Shown: positions 7,587 to 16,564, counted from the stretch's first letter. The stretch: 64,000 bases of DNA from Gemmatimonadota bacterium (GCA_041390105.1 JAWKQO010000001.1:1180001-1244000); one strand, 5' to 3'. The notes: generated from the sequence alone by a model not told the origin. Numbers and translations are program-made.

Positions 7587-8372
7587 TCAAGGGCTGACCA
7601 GCCCCCCCGGGGCCGGCTGCGTGGCCAGGGTCAAGATGCGGGGGCCCTGCTCGGTCACGGCCACTGTGTGTTCGAAGTGGGCCGAACGGCGCCGGTCCGC
7701 GGTGACCACGGTCCAGCCGTCCGACAGCGTACGGATCCGGTCGGTGCCACAGGCGAGCATGGGCTCGATCGCGAGGACCATCCCGGGCCGGAGTCGGGGC
7801 CCCTGCCCCGCCACGCCGGCGTTGGGCACCTGAGGCTCCTCATGGACGTCCCGCCCGATTCCATGGCCGACCAGGTCCCGGACGATCGAAAGCCCGGTCC
7901 CCCGGACGGTATCCATGACGGCGGCCCCGAGGTCCCCGATGTGGTTCCCGGACAGGGCAGCGTCGATGGCCGCCCCCAGGGAGGCCTCGGTCACCCGCAG
8001 CAGGGTCTGGGTCTCCTCGTCGACAGAGCCCACGGGGAACGTCCAGGCCGAATCCGAGCACCACCCATCCAGGCGGACCCCAACGTCGACGCTGACGATG
8101 TCGCCCTCGCTCAGCACGCGTTTCGGCGAGGGAATGCCGTGCACGACCTCGTCGTTGACCGAGATGCAGGCGCTGCCCGGGAAACCATAGAGCCCGTAGA
8201 ACGCCGGCACGGCCCCGTCATGCGACCGGATGAAATCGTCGGTGAGACGATCGAGGTCCCCCGTGCTGATTCCGGGCACGACCGCCTCCGCGATCGCTTC
8301 GAACAGTTGAGCGATGATGGCACCGCCCCGCGCGATCAGATCCTGCTCCTCGGCCGTCTTGAGCTGGATCAC
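7587..8372 (-). CDS. map: Methionine aminopeptidase, type I
   Basis: 261 residues. Removes the initiator Met from nascent proteins. The dinuclear metal ligands are visible: Asp in 'DIVSVDVGVRLDGWCSDSAW' (two), His in 'GHGIGRDVHEEPQVPN', Glu in 'MVLAIEPMLACG' and Glu in 'HFEHTVAVTE'. I placed the start at GTG 8372, preceded by a run of seven G as ribosome-binding site and sharing GTGA with the adk stop. The frame stays open upstream to 8591, but that part is antiparallel to nothing known and overlaps adk. The order secY-adk-map is canonical. Confidence 0.95.
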   Translation of the reverse strand: MIQLKTAEEQDLIARGGAIIAQLFEAIAEAVVPGISTGDLDRLTDDFIRSHDGAVPAFYGLYGFPGSACISVNDEVVHGIPSPKRVLSEGDIVSVDVGVRLDGWCSDSAWTFPVGSVDEETQTLLRVTEASLGAAIDAALSGNHIGDLGAAVMDTVRGTGLSIVRDLVGHGIGRDVHEEPQVPNAGVAGQGPRLRPGMVLAIEPMLACGTDRIRTLSDGWTVVTADRRRSAHFEHTVAVTEQGPRILTLATQPAPGGLVSP

Positions 8373-9037
8373 GATCCCCCCCCACCCGGGTGGGCATCCA
8401 GCGCTCGGCCCAGGGCCGCCTGGACGTCGGCCACCGGTCTCTCCGCGTCGATGCGGACCGGTCGGGGGCCCTCCATCTCGTAGTATCCGATCAGCGGCTC
8501 GGTCAACTCGCGGTACACCTCGAGCCGCCGGCGCACGGTGTCGGCCTGATCGTCGGCGCGATGCGTGAGCGCATGGCCGCACGCGTCGCACACTCCCTCA
8601 CGCGCGGGAGGCGTGAAGTGCACGTTGTAGACGCGATCGCAGTGCGGGCAGGAGCGACGCCCCGCGATGCGCTTGATGAGGGTCTCGTCGTCCGCTTCGA
8701 ACAGGACCACGGCGTCGACCTGGCGGGACAGTCCGGCCAGGAGATCGTTCAGCCCCTCGGCTTGGGGAACCGTCCGCGGGAAACCGTCGAAGATGACCCG
8801 GGCGGCGGAGCCCAGCGCGTCCAGATGCTCACGCACCAGTCCCAGGATCAGCTCGTCTGGAACCAACTCCCCGGCGTCCATGAAGGCCTGCGCCTGTCGC
8901 CCCAGGGGCGTCCCCTCCCGCCGGGCCTGGCGGAGCAGGTCTCCCGTAGAGACATGAGCCCACCCGCGATCATCGGCGAAACGCTTGGCCTGCGTCCCCT
9001 TTCCGACGCCTGGAGGGCCCAGGAAGATCGTAACCAC
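8369..9037 (-). CDS. adk: Adenylate kinase
   Basis: 222 residues, long-lid type. P-loop 'GPPGVGKGTQAKRF' near residue 7, NMP-binding 'VIFDGFPRTVPQAEGLNDLL', and a lid with two Cys pairs, 'CPHCDRVYNVHF' and 'CDACGHALTHRADD', that should bind zinc. Catalyses ATP + AMP = 2 ADP. The start is GTG at 9037, six bases after the secY stop. The stop overlaps the map start by 4 bases (GTGA). Confidence 0.97.
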   Translation of the reverse strand: MVTIFLGPPGVGKGTQAKRFADDRGWAHVSTGDLLRQARREGTPLGRQAQAFMDAGELVPDELILGLVREHLDALGSAARVIFDGFPRTVPQAEGLNDLLAGLSRQVDAVVLFEADDETLIKRIAGRRSCPHCDRVYNVHFTPPAREGVCDACGHALTHRADDQADTVRRRLEVYRELTEPLIGYYEMEGPRPVRIDAERPVADVQAALGRALDAHPGGGGS

Positions 9038-9043
9038 GGCGCG

Positions 9044-10357
9044 TTACATGTAGCGCTGCCGGCCCCGCATCTTCACCCGTCCCTTCTTCATGAAGCCGTC
9101 GTAGTGACGCAGGAGCAGGTGTTGCTGGGCCTGTTGAACAGTGTCCAACGCCACACCGACCACGATCAGCACGCTCGTGCCACCGAAGAAGAAGGTCTGG
9201 ATGTTGAAGATGTCGAAGATGAAGAACGGGACCAACGCGATCAGAGCCAGGTAGATGGACCCCGGCAACGTAACCCGCGTGAGCACGCGCTCGATGTACT
9301 CGGCTGTGCGGGAGCCCGGTTTGACGCCTGGGATGAACGCGCCCTGCTTCTTCAGGTTCTCCGAGAGGTCGACAGGATTGAAGATGATCGCCGTGTAGAA
9401 GTAGGTGAAGAAGACGATCAAGATTGCGTACAGCACGTAGTACACGGGGCCGGGCTGGAACCACTGGGCGATGGTCTGCAGCCAGGGCCAGGGCGCGAAT
9501 GCGGCAACCGTGCCCGGCACGATGATGAACGACTGGGCGAAGATGATCGGCATCACGCCCGCTGAGTTCACGCGGATTGGAATGAAGCTCTTCTGTCCCT
9601 CACGCACGCGTCCCCGCCCCATCACCTTACGCGGGATCTGCACGGGGATGCGCCGGGCGGCCATGGTCATCACCACGACACCGGCCGTGACGCCGACGAT
9701 CACGGCCAGCAGAGCCACCAGCCCGAACACGCCGATCTCTCCGAGGCGCAGCGATTCGACCGTGCGGGCGATCGCGGCCGGGAAGCTCTCGATGATCGAG
9801 AAGAAGATCAGGAGCGACATCCCGTTGCCGATGCCCCGCTCGGTGATCTGCTCACCCAACCACATCACGAACACGGCGCCGGTGGTCAGCGCGGTCATGG
9901 TCGTGAACATGAACCCGAACCCGGGGGTGTGGACCGCTCCGGGCAGGCCCTGCAGGAACACCGCATAGCCGTATCCCTGGGCCGCCGCCAACGCCACCGT
10001 CACGTAACGGGTCCACTGCGTCAGCTTCTTGCGGCCGTCCTCGCCCTCCTTCTGCATCTTCTCCAACGTGGGGAAGACCGCAGCCAGCAGCTGGAACATG
10101 ATGCTGGCGGAGATATAGGGCATGATCCCGAGCGCGAAGACGGTCGCTCGCGACAGCCCTCCCCCCACGAACATGTCGTAGACGCCGAACAGCGTGCCCT
10201 GGAGCTGACCGAACTGCTGGCGCAATGCACCGACGTCGAGGCCCGGCACCGTGATGTGGGCGCCGATGCGATAGATGAACAGGACCAGCAAGGTGAAGAG
10301 GATGCGGTCCTTCAGCTCCGGAACACGAAACAGTCGGGTAAGCGGGTTGGTCGACAT
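9044..10357 (-). CDS. secY: Protein translocase subunit SecY
   Basis: 437 residues with ten predicted transmembrane helices, normal for SecY. 'RILFTLLVLFIYRIGAHITV' is TM1. The plug follows in 'GVYDMFVGGGLSRATVFALG'. Cytosolic loops include 'QIPRKVMGRGRVREGQKSFI' and 'NPVDLSENLKKQGAFIPGVK', the ribosome/SecA contact loops. With SecE (54422-54649) it forms the core of the inner-membrane translocon. It follows rplO by 10 bases. Confidence 0.98.
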   Translation of the reverse strand: MSTNPLTRLFRVPELKDRILFTLLVLFIYRIGAHITVPGLDVGALRQQFGQLQGTLFGVYDMFVGGGLSRATVFALGIMPYISASIMFQLLAAVFPTLEKMQKEGEDGRKKLTQWTRYVTVALAAAQGYGYAVFLQGLPGAVHTPGFGFMFTTMTALTTGAVFVMWLGEQITERGIGNGMSLLIFFSIIESFPAAIARTVESLRLGEIGVFGLVALLAVIVGVTAGVVVMTMAARRIPVQIPRKVMGRGRVREGQKSFIPIRVNSAGVMPIIFAQSFIIVPGTVAAFAPWPWLQTIAQWFQPGPVYYVLYAILIVFFTYFYTAIIFNPVDLSENLKKQGAFIPGVKPGSRTAEYIERVLTRVTLPGSIYLALIALVPFFIFDIFNIQTFFFGGTSVLIVVGVALDTVQQAQQHLLLRHYDGFMKKGRVKMRGRQRYM

Positions 10358-10367
10358 CGGTCGCGCC

Positions 10368-10823
10368 CTACTCGCTGGCGGATCCGATCAGCGTCACCGA
10401 CCCACCGGCCGCTTCGATCTTGGCCCGCGCGCTCTCGCTGATCCGCTCCACGCTGACCTGGACGGCCCGATCGATGTCGCCCTGGCCCAGAAGCTTGATG
10501 GGCTTCGCGGTCGAGCGTACCAGACCCGATTCCCGCAGGGTCTGGGCGTCGACCACGGACCCCTCCACGCGCTCCAGGGCGCCCACATTGACGAGCTGGA
10601 ACTCGACCCGATGGATGTTCGTGAAGCCCCGCTTGGGGATACGGCGCTGCAAGGGCATCTGTCCACCCTCGAAGCCGCGCTTGCGACGACTGCCCGTGCG
10701 CGCTCCGGCGCCCTTCTGACCCCGCCCGGACGTCTTACCCGATCCGGAGCCCGGACCCCGACCGACGCGCTTGGCGTTCCGGTGGGACCCCTCGGGGCGA
10801 GACAGCGTGTGTAGTTCGACCAC
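10368..10823 (-). CDS. rplO: 50S ribosomal protein L15
   Basis: 151 residues. The Gly/Arg-rich N-terminal extension 'KRVGRGPGSGSGKTSGRGQK' and 'RKRGFEGGQMPLQRRIPKRG' are uL15 signatures. The C-terminal globular part contains 'VRSTAKPIKLLGQGDIDRAV'. L15 is a late 50S assembly protein. It lies between rpmD and secY as in the standard spc operon. Confidence 0.97.
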   Translation of the reverse strand: MVELHTLSRPEGSHRNAKRVGRGPGSGSGKTSGRGQKGAGARTGSRRKRGFEGGQMPLQRRIPKRGFTNIHRVEFQLVNVGALERVEGSVVDAQTLRESGLVRSTAKPIKLLGQGDIDRAVQVSVERISESARAKIEAAGGSVTLIGSASE

Positions 10824-10840
10824 TGGATTCGTCTCCTCGC

Positions 10841-11047
10841 CTAGTCGGCCAGCGGGCGGACCTCGACCAGGTGACGCACCTGGTGGATCATCCCCCGAAT
10901 GGCGGGCGTGTCGTCATGGATCACCGACGACTGGTGCTTCTTCAAGCCCAGCGCCGCCAGCGTTCTCCGATGCAGTCCCGGGCGGCCGATGCCGCTCCGG
11001 ACCTGCTTGATCTCGATTCTTCCGGGAGTGGAGCTCTTCTTCGCCAT
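10841..11047 (-). CDS. rpmD: 50S ribosomal protein L30
   Basis: 68 residues from the ATG at 11047: 'MAKKSSTPGRIEIKQVRSGI' then 'GRPGLHRRTLAALGLKKHQS'. The pattern 'QVRSGIGRPGLHRRTLAALGL' is the uL30 signature (shown in parts). The frame is open further upstream, but that part overlaps rpsE and lacks family similarity. It lies between rpsE and rplO as expected. Confidence 0.95.
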   Translation of the reverse strand: MAKKSSTPGRIEIKQVRSGIGRPGLHRRTLAALGLKKHQSSVIHDDTPAIRGMIHQVRHLVEVRPLAD

Positions 11048-11066
11048 GGATTCAGGTTCCCGTTGC

Positions 11067-11582
11067 TCAGCGCTGCAGCATGGTCTCGACGGGCACACCC
11101 CGCTCACGAGCAACCTGCTCGGGGGTGACCAGAAGCCCCAGGCCCGCCATGGTGGCGCGGACCACGTTGATCGGGTTGTTCGAGCCCATGCTCTTGGTAA
11201 GGACGTCCGTGACGCCCGCGGCTTCCAGAACCGCCCGCACCGGACCTCCCGCGATCACGCCGGTTCCGGGCGCGGCCGGGCGCAGCAGGACCCGCCCCGC
11301 GCCCCACTCACCGAGCACTTCGTGCGGGAGCGTGCCGGAGACCAGCGGGACCTCGACCATGGCGCGGCGAGCCCTTTCCAGGCCCTTGCGGATGGCTTCC
11401 GAAACCTCGTTGGCTTTGGCCAGCGCGATCCCGACCTTGCCCTTCTGGTCACCCACTGCCACCAGGGCCGTGAAGGAGAACCGCCGTCCACCCTTCACCA
11501 CCTTGGCGACGCGGTTGATGTGAACCACGTTCTCGACCAGATCGCTCTCGCGCTGACGCGACTGCCGCTTCTCGTTGGCCAT
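11067..11582 (-). CDS. rpsE: 30S ribosomal protein S5
   Basis: 171 residues. The N-terminal dsRNA-binding fold has 'VVKGGRRFSFTALVAVGDQK' and 'GKVGIALAKANEVSEAIRKG'. The C-terminal domain has 'TGVIAGGPVRAVLEAAGVTD' and 'SNNPINVVRATMAGL'. S5 sits at the 30S mRNA entry and affects fidelity. The start shares one base with the rplR stop (TGATG), implying translational coupling. Confidence 0.97.
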   Translation of the reverse strand: MANEKRQSRQRESDLVENVVHINRVAKVVKGGRRFSFTALVAVGDQKGKVGIALAKANEVSEAIRKGLERARRAMVEVPLVSGTLPHEVLGEWGAGRVLLRPAAPGTGVIAGGPVRAVLEAAGVTDVLTKSMGSNNPINVVRATMAGLGLLVTPEQVARERGVPVETMLQR

Positions 11583-11971
11583 CAGAACTGCAAGCCTCCC
11601 TCACGTGCGCCTTCGGCGAAGGCACGAACCTGACCGTGGTATTGGTACCCCGCGCGATCGAACACCACCGCTGTGACTCCCGCCTCCACCGCGCGTTGGG
11701 CCAGACGCCGCCCAGCCTCGCGAGCACGAGCGACACCCGGATTGGGTCCCTCGGGCACGAAACCCGTCAGCGTCGACCCGCGGGTCGCCAGTCCGACGAT
11801 GGTCCGCCCCGCGTCGTCGTCGACCACCTGACCCTCGATGTACTTGAGGGAGCGGAACACCACCAGTCGTGGCCGCTCGCCCGATCCCTGCACGCGATTC
11901 CGGATGCGCCGATGCCGCTTCTTGCGCTGCGCCTCGCGGCCCGTCGCCTTCTTTCTCGCTCTGGAGCTCAT
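11582..11971 (-). CDS. rplR: 50S ribosomal protein L18
   Basis: 129 residues. A basic N-terminus 'KKRHRRIRNRVQGSGERPRL' leads into 'VVFRSLKYIEGQVVDDDAGR', and 'VVFDRAGYQYHGQVRAFAEG' is the conserved C-terminal element of uL18. It binds 5S rRNA with L5. It overlaps rpsE by one base downstream and is separated from rplF by 49 bases upstream. Confidence 0.97.
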   Translation of the reverse strand: MSSRARKKATGREAQRKKRHRRIRNRVQGSGERPRLVVFRSLKYIEGQVVDDDAGRTIVGLATRGSTLTGFVPEGPNPGVARAREAGRRLAQRAVEAGVTAVVFDRAGYQYHGQVRAFAEGAREGGLQF

Positions 11972-12020
11972 TTCTCGTTCCTCAGCCTCAGCGGTCGCTC
12001 AGGCGACCCGTCGACACGCA

Positions 12021-12560
12021 CTAGGATCCAGCCGTCTTACCGGCCTTGCGCCGCACCTGCTCGTCCTCATACCGAACGCCCTTGCCTTTGTAGGGCTCCG
12101 GGGGCCTGAACCCACGGATCTCGGCAGCGACCTGCCCGACCTTCTGCTTGTCGGCGCTGCGCACCACCACTGTGGTCGGCTGCGGCACCTCGATCTCCAC
12201 GCCCTCGGGCGCCTGATAGTCGATGGGGTGCGAATAGCCGAGGTGCAGCGTCACACCCCCGCCCTTCTTCTCGGCGCGATAGCCGACCCCCACGATCGAC
12301 AGCGTCTTCTTGAACCCCTCCGTGACACCCGTCACCATGTTGGCGGCGAGCGTGCGGGTCAGTCCGTGCAACGCCTTGTGCTGGCGCTGGTCGGACGGCC
12401 TCCTCACGTGGATGGCGCCGTCTTCGATCGCAACCTGGATGTCCCCGGGCACACGCATTGAGAGTTGGCCCTTGGGGCCCTTCACGCTGAGCGTGCCGTC
12501 CGCTTGCTGCACATCGACGCCCTTCGGGACGGGGATAGGCAGCTTTCCGATCCGTGACAT
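12021..12560 (-). CDS. rplF: 50S ribosomal protein L6
   Basis: 179 residues from ATG 12560, 'MSRIGKLPIPVPKGVDVQQA'. The family signature 'PEPYKGKGVRYEDEQVRRKA' is near the C-terminus and the mid-protein contains 'KKTLSIVGVGYRAEKKGGGV'. L6 lies near the GTPase-associated centre. An in-frame extension to 12686 exists but would overlap rpsH and precede the conserved start. Confidence 0.97.
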   Translation of the reverse strand: MSRIGKLPIPVPKGVDVQQADGTLSVKGPKGQLSMRVPGDIQVAIEDGAIHVRRPSDQRQHKALHGLTRTLAANMVTGVTEGFKKTLSIVGVGYRAEKKGGGVTLHLGYSHPIDYQAPEGVEIEVPQPTTVVVRSADKQKVGQVAAEIRGFRPPEPYKGKGVRYEDEQVRRKAGKTAGS

Positions 12561-12582
12561 TGGCTTTCCGTTCCGTCCTGGC

Positions 12583-12972
12583 CTACCAGACCAGCGCCAT
12601 GAGCTCGCCGCCCACACCCTCGGACCGCGCTCCCCGATCGGAGAGCAGGCCGCGGGAGGTGGACAGAATCGCCATTCCCAATCCATTGCGGACGCGCGGG
12701 ATATCCGCAGCGCCCACGTACCGACGGCGACCCGGCTTGGAAACCCGCTGCAAGTGGCGGATCACCGGGTGACCATCGTGATACTTCAAATAGACCCGCA
12801 GCACGCCGAAGCGTCCATCGTCCAGGACTTTGAAGTCGTGGACGAAGTGGTTGTCTCTCAGCAGTCGGGCGACTTCCGCCTTCTGCTTCGACGTCGGCAT
12901 GTCGGTCCAGCGCTGCCCCGCCGCTCCCGCGTTGCGGATGCGGGTCAGCATGTCGGCAATCGGATCCGTCAT
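12583..12972 (-). CDS. rpsH: 30S ribosomal protein S8
   Basis: 129 residues: 'MTDPIADMLTRIRNAGAAGQ' is the conserved uS8 start and 'STSRGLLSDRGARSEGVGGE' the conserved C-terminal motif. Two adjacent ATGs (12975 and 12972) are possible. S8 binds the central domain of 16S rRNA and in E. coli represses the spc operon. rpsN, normally located between rplE and rpsH, is not here: the gap is only about 25 bases. Confidence 0.97.
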   Translation of the reverse strand: MTDPIADMLTRIRNAGAAGQRWTDMPTSKQKAEVARLLRDNHFVHDFKVLDDGRFGVLRVYLKYHDGHPVIRHLQRVSKPGRRRYVGAADIPRVRNGLGMAILSTSRGLLSDRGARSEGVGGELMALVW

Positions 12973-13000
12973 CATCGCTGCTTCGTGCCTCGCGCTCTCG

Positions 13001-13576
13001 TCAGGTCTGCGTAGCCTCGACCTGCACGGGAGTGGCGCCCCGGAAGGGCATACCCATCTCGCGCAGGAGAGCCAGCGCCTGATCGTCCTTGTCGGTCGTC
13101 GTGACCATGGTGATGTCCATCCCGTGGACCTTGCCGACCTTGTCGAACTCGATCTCGGGGAAAATGATCTGCTCCTTGACGCCCATGGTGTAGTTCCCAC
13201 GGCCATCGAAGGACCGGGTGGGCAAGCCGCGGAAGTCGCGTACACGCGGCAGCGCCGTGCTGATGAGCCGATCCAGGAACTCGTACATCTGCCGCCGACG
13301 CAAGGTCACCGACACACCGACCGGCATCCCTTCGCGGAGGGAGAAGTTGGCGATCGATTTGCGCGCCTTGTTGATCACGGGCTTTTGGCCCGTAATCACG
13401 CCCAACTCGTCGACGACGGAGTCCAGGAGCTTGGGGGTCCGTGATCCTTCGCCCATGCCCACATTGACCACGATCTTCGAGATGCGTGGAATCTGGTGGA
13501 CGTTGGTGAAGCCGAACTCCTCGCGGAGCTTGGGCACCACCTTTTCCCGATAGTGTGTCTGTAGACGCGGTTCCAT
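13001..13576 (-). CDS. rplE: 50S ribosomal protein L5
   Basis: 191 residues. 'HQIPRISKIVVNVGMGEGSR' and 'GQKPVINKARKSIANFSLRE' are uL5 signatures, as is 'GMPVGVSVTLRRRQMYEFLD'. The protein binds 5S rRNA and contacts S13 across the subunit bridge. It follows rplX by 4 bases. Confidence 0.98.
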   Translation of the reverse strand: MEPRLQTHYREKVVPKLREEFGFTNVHQIPRISKIVVNVGMGEGSRTPKLLDSVVDELGVITGQKPVINKARKSIANFSLREGMPVGVSVTLRRRQMYEFLDRLISTALPRVRDFRGLPTRSFDGRGNYTMGVKEQIIFPEIEFDKVGKVHGMDITMVTTTDKDDQALALLREMGMPFRGATPVQVEATQT

Positions 13577-13580
13577 GTCT

Positions 13581-13907
13581 CTATGCCCTGGGAATGGAGT
13601 TGCCGCTCTTCACGGCAATCCGCTCCTTGGTTCCATCCGACTCGACCCGAATCCGGACTCGGCTCGCATCTCCGGTGGCGGGGTCGATCAACATCACATT
13701 GGAAATGTGAATCGGAGCCTCGAACGTGATGATGCCACCATCGGGCTCGTCTGGCGTGGGGCGCTGATGCTTCTTGCGCATGTTCACGCCCTCGACGACG
13801 ACCCGGTTCGAATCCCGCAGGACGCGAAGCACGGTACCCTCCGCGTCCCGGTGGTTGCCCCGGATGACTCGCACCCGGTCCCCTTTGGTGATGGTGTGTT
13901 TCCGCAT
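13581..13907 (-). CDS. rplX: 50S ribosomal protein L24
   Basis: 108 residues from ATG 13907, 'MRKHTITKGDRVRVIRGNHR'. A KOW motif lies at residues 8-40 ('DRVRVIRGNHRDAEGTVLRV'), followed by 'VEGVNMRKKHQRPTP'. It is an assembly initiator of the 50S subunit. An upstream in-frame start at 13940 runs into the rplN end and is less likely. Confidence 0.96.
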   Translation of the reverse strand: MRKHTITKGDRVRVIRGNHRDAEGTVLRVLRDSNRVVVEGVNMRKKHQRPTPDEPDGGIITFEAPIHISNVMLIDPATGDASRVRIRVESDGTKERIAVKSGNSIPRA

Positions 13908-13920
13908 GTTTCGTTGCCTT

Positions 13921-14289
13921 CTAGAGCACTTCGGGTGCAAGCGACACGATCTTCATGTACCGCTTCTCACGGAGCTCACGCCCCACGGGCCCGAAGATGC
14001 GCGTGCCGCGAGGCTCGCCGTTCTGGTTGATCAGCACCGCGGCGTTGTCATCGAACCGGATGTACGACCCGTCCTTGCGCCGCGTCTCTTTGCTGGTACG
14101 GACGATCACAGCCTTCACCACCTCGCCCTTCTTCACGGGCGCGTTGGGGATGGCGTCCTTGATGGTCAAGACCACCTGATCTCCAACCCGCGCGTACCGC
14201 TTGCGGGAGCCTCCGAGGACGCGAATGCACAGCGCCCGTTTGGCCCCGGTATTGTCCGCGATCTGGACGATCGATTCCTGCTGGATCAT
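13921..14289 (-). CDS. rplN: 50S ribosomal protein L14
   Basis: 122 residues, standard length. 'MIQQESIVQIADNTGAKRAL' and the uL14 signature 'GSYIRFDDNAAVLINQNGEP', then 'RGTRIFGPVGRELREKRYMK'. It lies at the subunit interface, where RsfS and bridge elements bind. Standard place between rpsQ and rplX. Confidence 0.98.
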   Translation of the reverse strand: MIQQESIVQIADNTGAKRALCIRVLGGSRKRYARVGDQVVLTIKDAIPNAPVKKGEVVKAVIVRTSKETRRKDGSYIRFDDNAAVLINQNGEPRGTRIFGPVGRELREKRYMKIVSLAPEVL

Positions 14290-14322
14290 GGCTCTGTTTC
14301 CCGGCCGTTCGTCGTATGCGAC

Positions 14323-14592
14323 TTATTGGGGCCGCTCGATGAGCTCGGCCACCCGCCAACGCTTCAACTTCGACAGCGGGCGCGTCTCCACGATCCGGAC
14401 GGTGTCTCCCACCCGGTATTCGTCTTGCTCATCGTGGGCATGGTACTTCGCCGTCCGCTTGACGCGCTTTCCGTACAGCGGATCAGCCAATTGACGCTCT
14501 ACCTTCACCACCACCGTCTTGGCGGCCTTGTCGCTCACCACCACGCCGACGCGGGACTTGCGAGCGTTCCGCTCCGTGCTGGTCTCGCTCAT
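14323..14592 (-). CDS. rpsQ: 30S ribosomal protein S17
   Basis: 89 residues from ATG 14592. 'RKSRVGVVVSDKAAKTVVVK' and 'GDTVRIVETRPLSKLKRWRV' are uS17 signatures. A TTG two codons upstream overlaps the rpmC stop; the ATG two bases past that stop is more likely. It binds the 5' domain of 16S rRNA. Confidence 0.97.
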   Translation of the reverse strand: MSETSTERNARKSRVGVVVSDKAAKTVVVKVERQLADPLYGKRVKRTAKYHAHDEQDEYRVGDTVRIVETRPLSKLKRWRVAELIERPQ

Positions 14593-14594
14593 CC

Positions 14595-14807
14595 TCAAGC
14601 CTCCTGCGCCTTCTGGGCAGTCCGGGTGCGCTCGTGTAGCACCGTCTTCATCTGGGCGATCTCACGCCGCAAGCTCTTGAGGAGAGAGGGATTCTCCAAT
14701 TCCATCGTCGCGCTGCGGAACCCCAGCCGGAAACGCTCCTGCTTCAACTCCCGGATGCGCTCGGCCAGCTCGGCGTCCGTCAGGTCACGGATTTCGTCGA
14801 TCTTCAC
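14595..14807 (-). CDS. rpmC: 50S ribosomal protein L29
   Basis: 70 residues starting with GTG at 14807: 'KIDEIRDLTDAELAERIREL' and 'KQERFRLGFRSATMELENPS', a two-helix bundle typical of uL29. The frame is open upstream inside rplP, but conservation begins at the GTG, 5 bases after the rplP stop. L29 lies at the tunnel exit and helps dock trigger factor and SRP. Confidence 0.95.
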   Translation of the reverse strand: MKIDEIRDLTDAELAERIRELKQERFRLGFRSATMELENPSLLKSLRREIAQMKTVLHERTRTAQKAQEA

Positions 14808-14812
14808 GGTCG

Positions 14813-15235
<423 letters not shown>

Positions 15236-15240
15236 TGCCC

Positions 15241-15900
15241 TTACGATCCCGTCGAGTACGTACGGCCGCGGCGGTCGTCGACGACTTCGCCACGGAAGAT
15301 CCAACACTTCACGCCGATGGTGCCGTAGGTGGTCCGTGCCTGCACCCGGGCAAAGTCGATGTCCGCGCGAAGCGTGTGCAGCGGGACCCGACCCTCGTTG
15401 TAGCCCTCGGTGCGGGCGATCTCCGCGCCTCCCAGTCGTCCGGCGCATTGGATCTTGATGCCCTCGGCACCGGCGCGCATGGCACCCTGGACGGCTCGCT
15501 TCATGGCGCGGCGGAACGAGATGCGCTGGCGCAGCTGATGCGCGACGTTCTCCGCCACCAGGCGGGCGCTCAGCTCGGGCCGCTTGATCTCCTCGACGTT
15601 GACGGAGACCTCACTCGAGGTGAGTACCGAGAGCTCGTCGCGGAGCTTGTCCACCTCCGCACCGCGCTTTCCGATGACCACGCCCGGCCTGGCAGTGTGC
15701 AGCGTGATGACGATCTTGGACGGCTTCCGCTCGATCTCCACGTGCGAGAGCGCTGCGTGCGCCATACGCCGGTGGAGATACTGGCGAATGGTCTCGTCCT
15801 CCTTGAGGAGCTTGGAGAAGTCACGCTCTGCGTACCAACGCGAGCGCCACTCCTTCACCACTCCGAGGCGGAACCCGTGCGGATGTGTCTTCTGGCCCAT
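15241..15900 (-). CDS. rpsC: 30S ribosomal protein S3
   Basis: 219 residues. 'MGQKTHPHGFRLGVVKEWRS' start, KH domain with the GxxG loop 'PGVVIGKRGAEVDKLRDELS', and C-terminal 'GRLGGAEIARTEGYNEGRVP' with 'IGVKCWIFRGEVV'. It forms part of the mRNA entry helicase. Five bases separate it from rplV upstream and from rplP downstream. Confidence 0.98.
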   Translation of the reverse strand: MGQKTHPHGFRLGVVKEWRSRWYAERDFSKLLKEDETIRQYLHRRMAHAALSHVEIERKPSKIVITLHTARPGVVIGKRGAEVDKLRDELSVLTSSEVSVNVEEIKRPELSARLVAENVAHQLRQRISFRRAMKRAVQGAMRAGAEGIKIQCAGRLGGAEIARTEGYNEGRVPLHTLRADIDFARVQARTTYGTIGVKCWIFRGEVVDDRRGRTYSTGS

Positions 15901-15905
15901 GCGTC

Positions 15906-16256
15906 TCAGCCTCTCGAATCGACGACGACGGTGATGTGGCTCGAGCGGCGCCGACGCGGTGTCGCTCGACCCATGGCCGCGGCGCGCCAGCGATGGAGCG
16001 TCGGCCCTTCGTCCACGAAGACTTCGCGAACGACCAGGTCGTCCACGTCCAACACCTCTCCCTGCTCCTGTGCCTTGGCCTGGGCATTCGCCACCGCGGA
16101 GCGCAGCGTCTTCTCCACCGGCTCCGATGCCGCCTTCTTCGAAAAGCGCAGCAGCGAGTAGGCGTCGTTCACCGCTCGGCCGCGGATCTGGTCCACGACC
16201 AGCCGCACCTTGCGGGGGCTCATCCGGATGCTCCGGGCGATCGCTCTAGCTTCCAT
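15906..16256 (-). CDS. rplV: 50S ribosomal protein L22
   Basis: 116 residues. 'ARSIRMSPRKVRLVVDQIRG' start and a C-terminal beta-hairpin 'HRWRAAAMGRATPRRRRSSH' followed by 'ITVVV'. The hairpin lines the peptide exit tunnel and is where macrolide-resistance changes occur in other species. Canonical position between rpsS and rpsC. Confidence 0.98.
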   Translation of the reverse strand: MEARAIARSIRMSPRKVRLVVDQIRGRAVNDAYSLLRFSKKAASEPVEKTLRSAVANAQAKAQEQGEVLDVDDLVVREVFVDEGPTLHRWRAAAMGRATPRRRRSSHITVVVDSRG

Positions 16257-16276
16257 CGTCCTTTGTGCCTCGCGCC

Positions 16277-16564
16277 TCAGCCGACCCGCGAACGCTTGTC
16301 GGCCAGCTTCCCGCCGTGGCCCCGGAACAAGCGCGTGGGGGCGAACTCACCGAGCTTGTGACCAACCATGTTCTCGGTCACATAGACGGGAATGAACTTG
16401 TTGCCGTTGTGGACCGCGACCGTATGCCCCACGAAATCCGGAGAGATCGTGGAGGCACGCGCCCAGGTCTTGATCACCTTCTTCTCGCCCCTGGCGTTCA
16501 TCGCCTCGATCTTCGCCAGCAGGGGAAGGTCGATGTACGGGCCTTTGCGGATGCTTCTCGCCAT
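16277..16564 (-). CDS. rpsS: 30S ribosomal protein S19
   Basis: 95 residues. 'MARSIRKGPYIDLPLLAKIE', 'RASTISPDFVGHTVAVHNGN' and 'VYVTENMVGHKLGEFAPTRL' are uS19 signatures. It sits in the 30S head with S13. It follows rplB by 14 bases. Confidence 0.98.
   Translation of the reverse strand: MARSIRKGPYIDLPLLAKIEAMNARGEKKVIKTWARASTISPDFVGHTVAVHNGNKFIPVYVTENMVGHKLGEFAPTRLFRGHGGKLADKRSRVG

Noticed and set aside
8373..8591. N-terminal extension of map to 8591
   Set aside because: It overlaps adk and is Arg/Gly/Pro-rich without map similarity; the GTG at 8372 has a ribosome-binding site and the usual coupled overlap.
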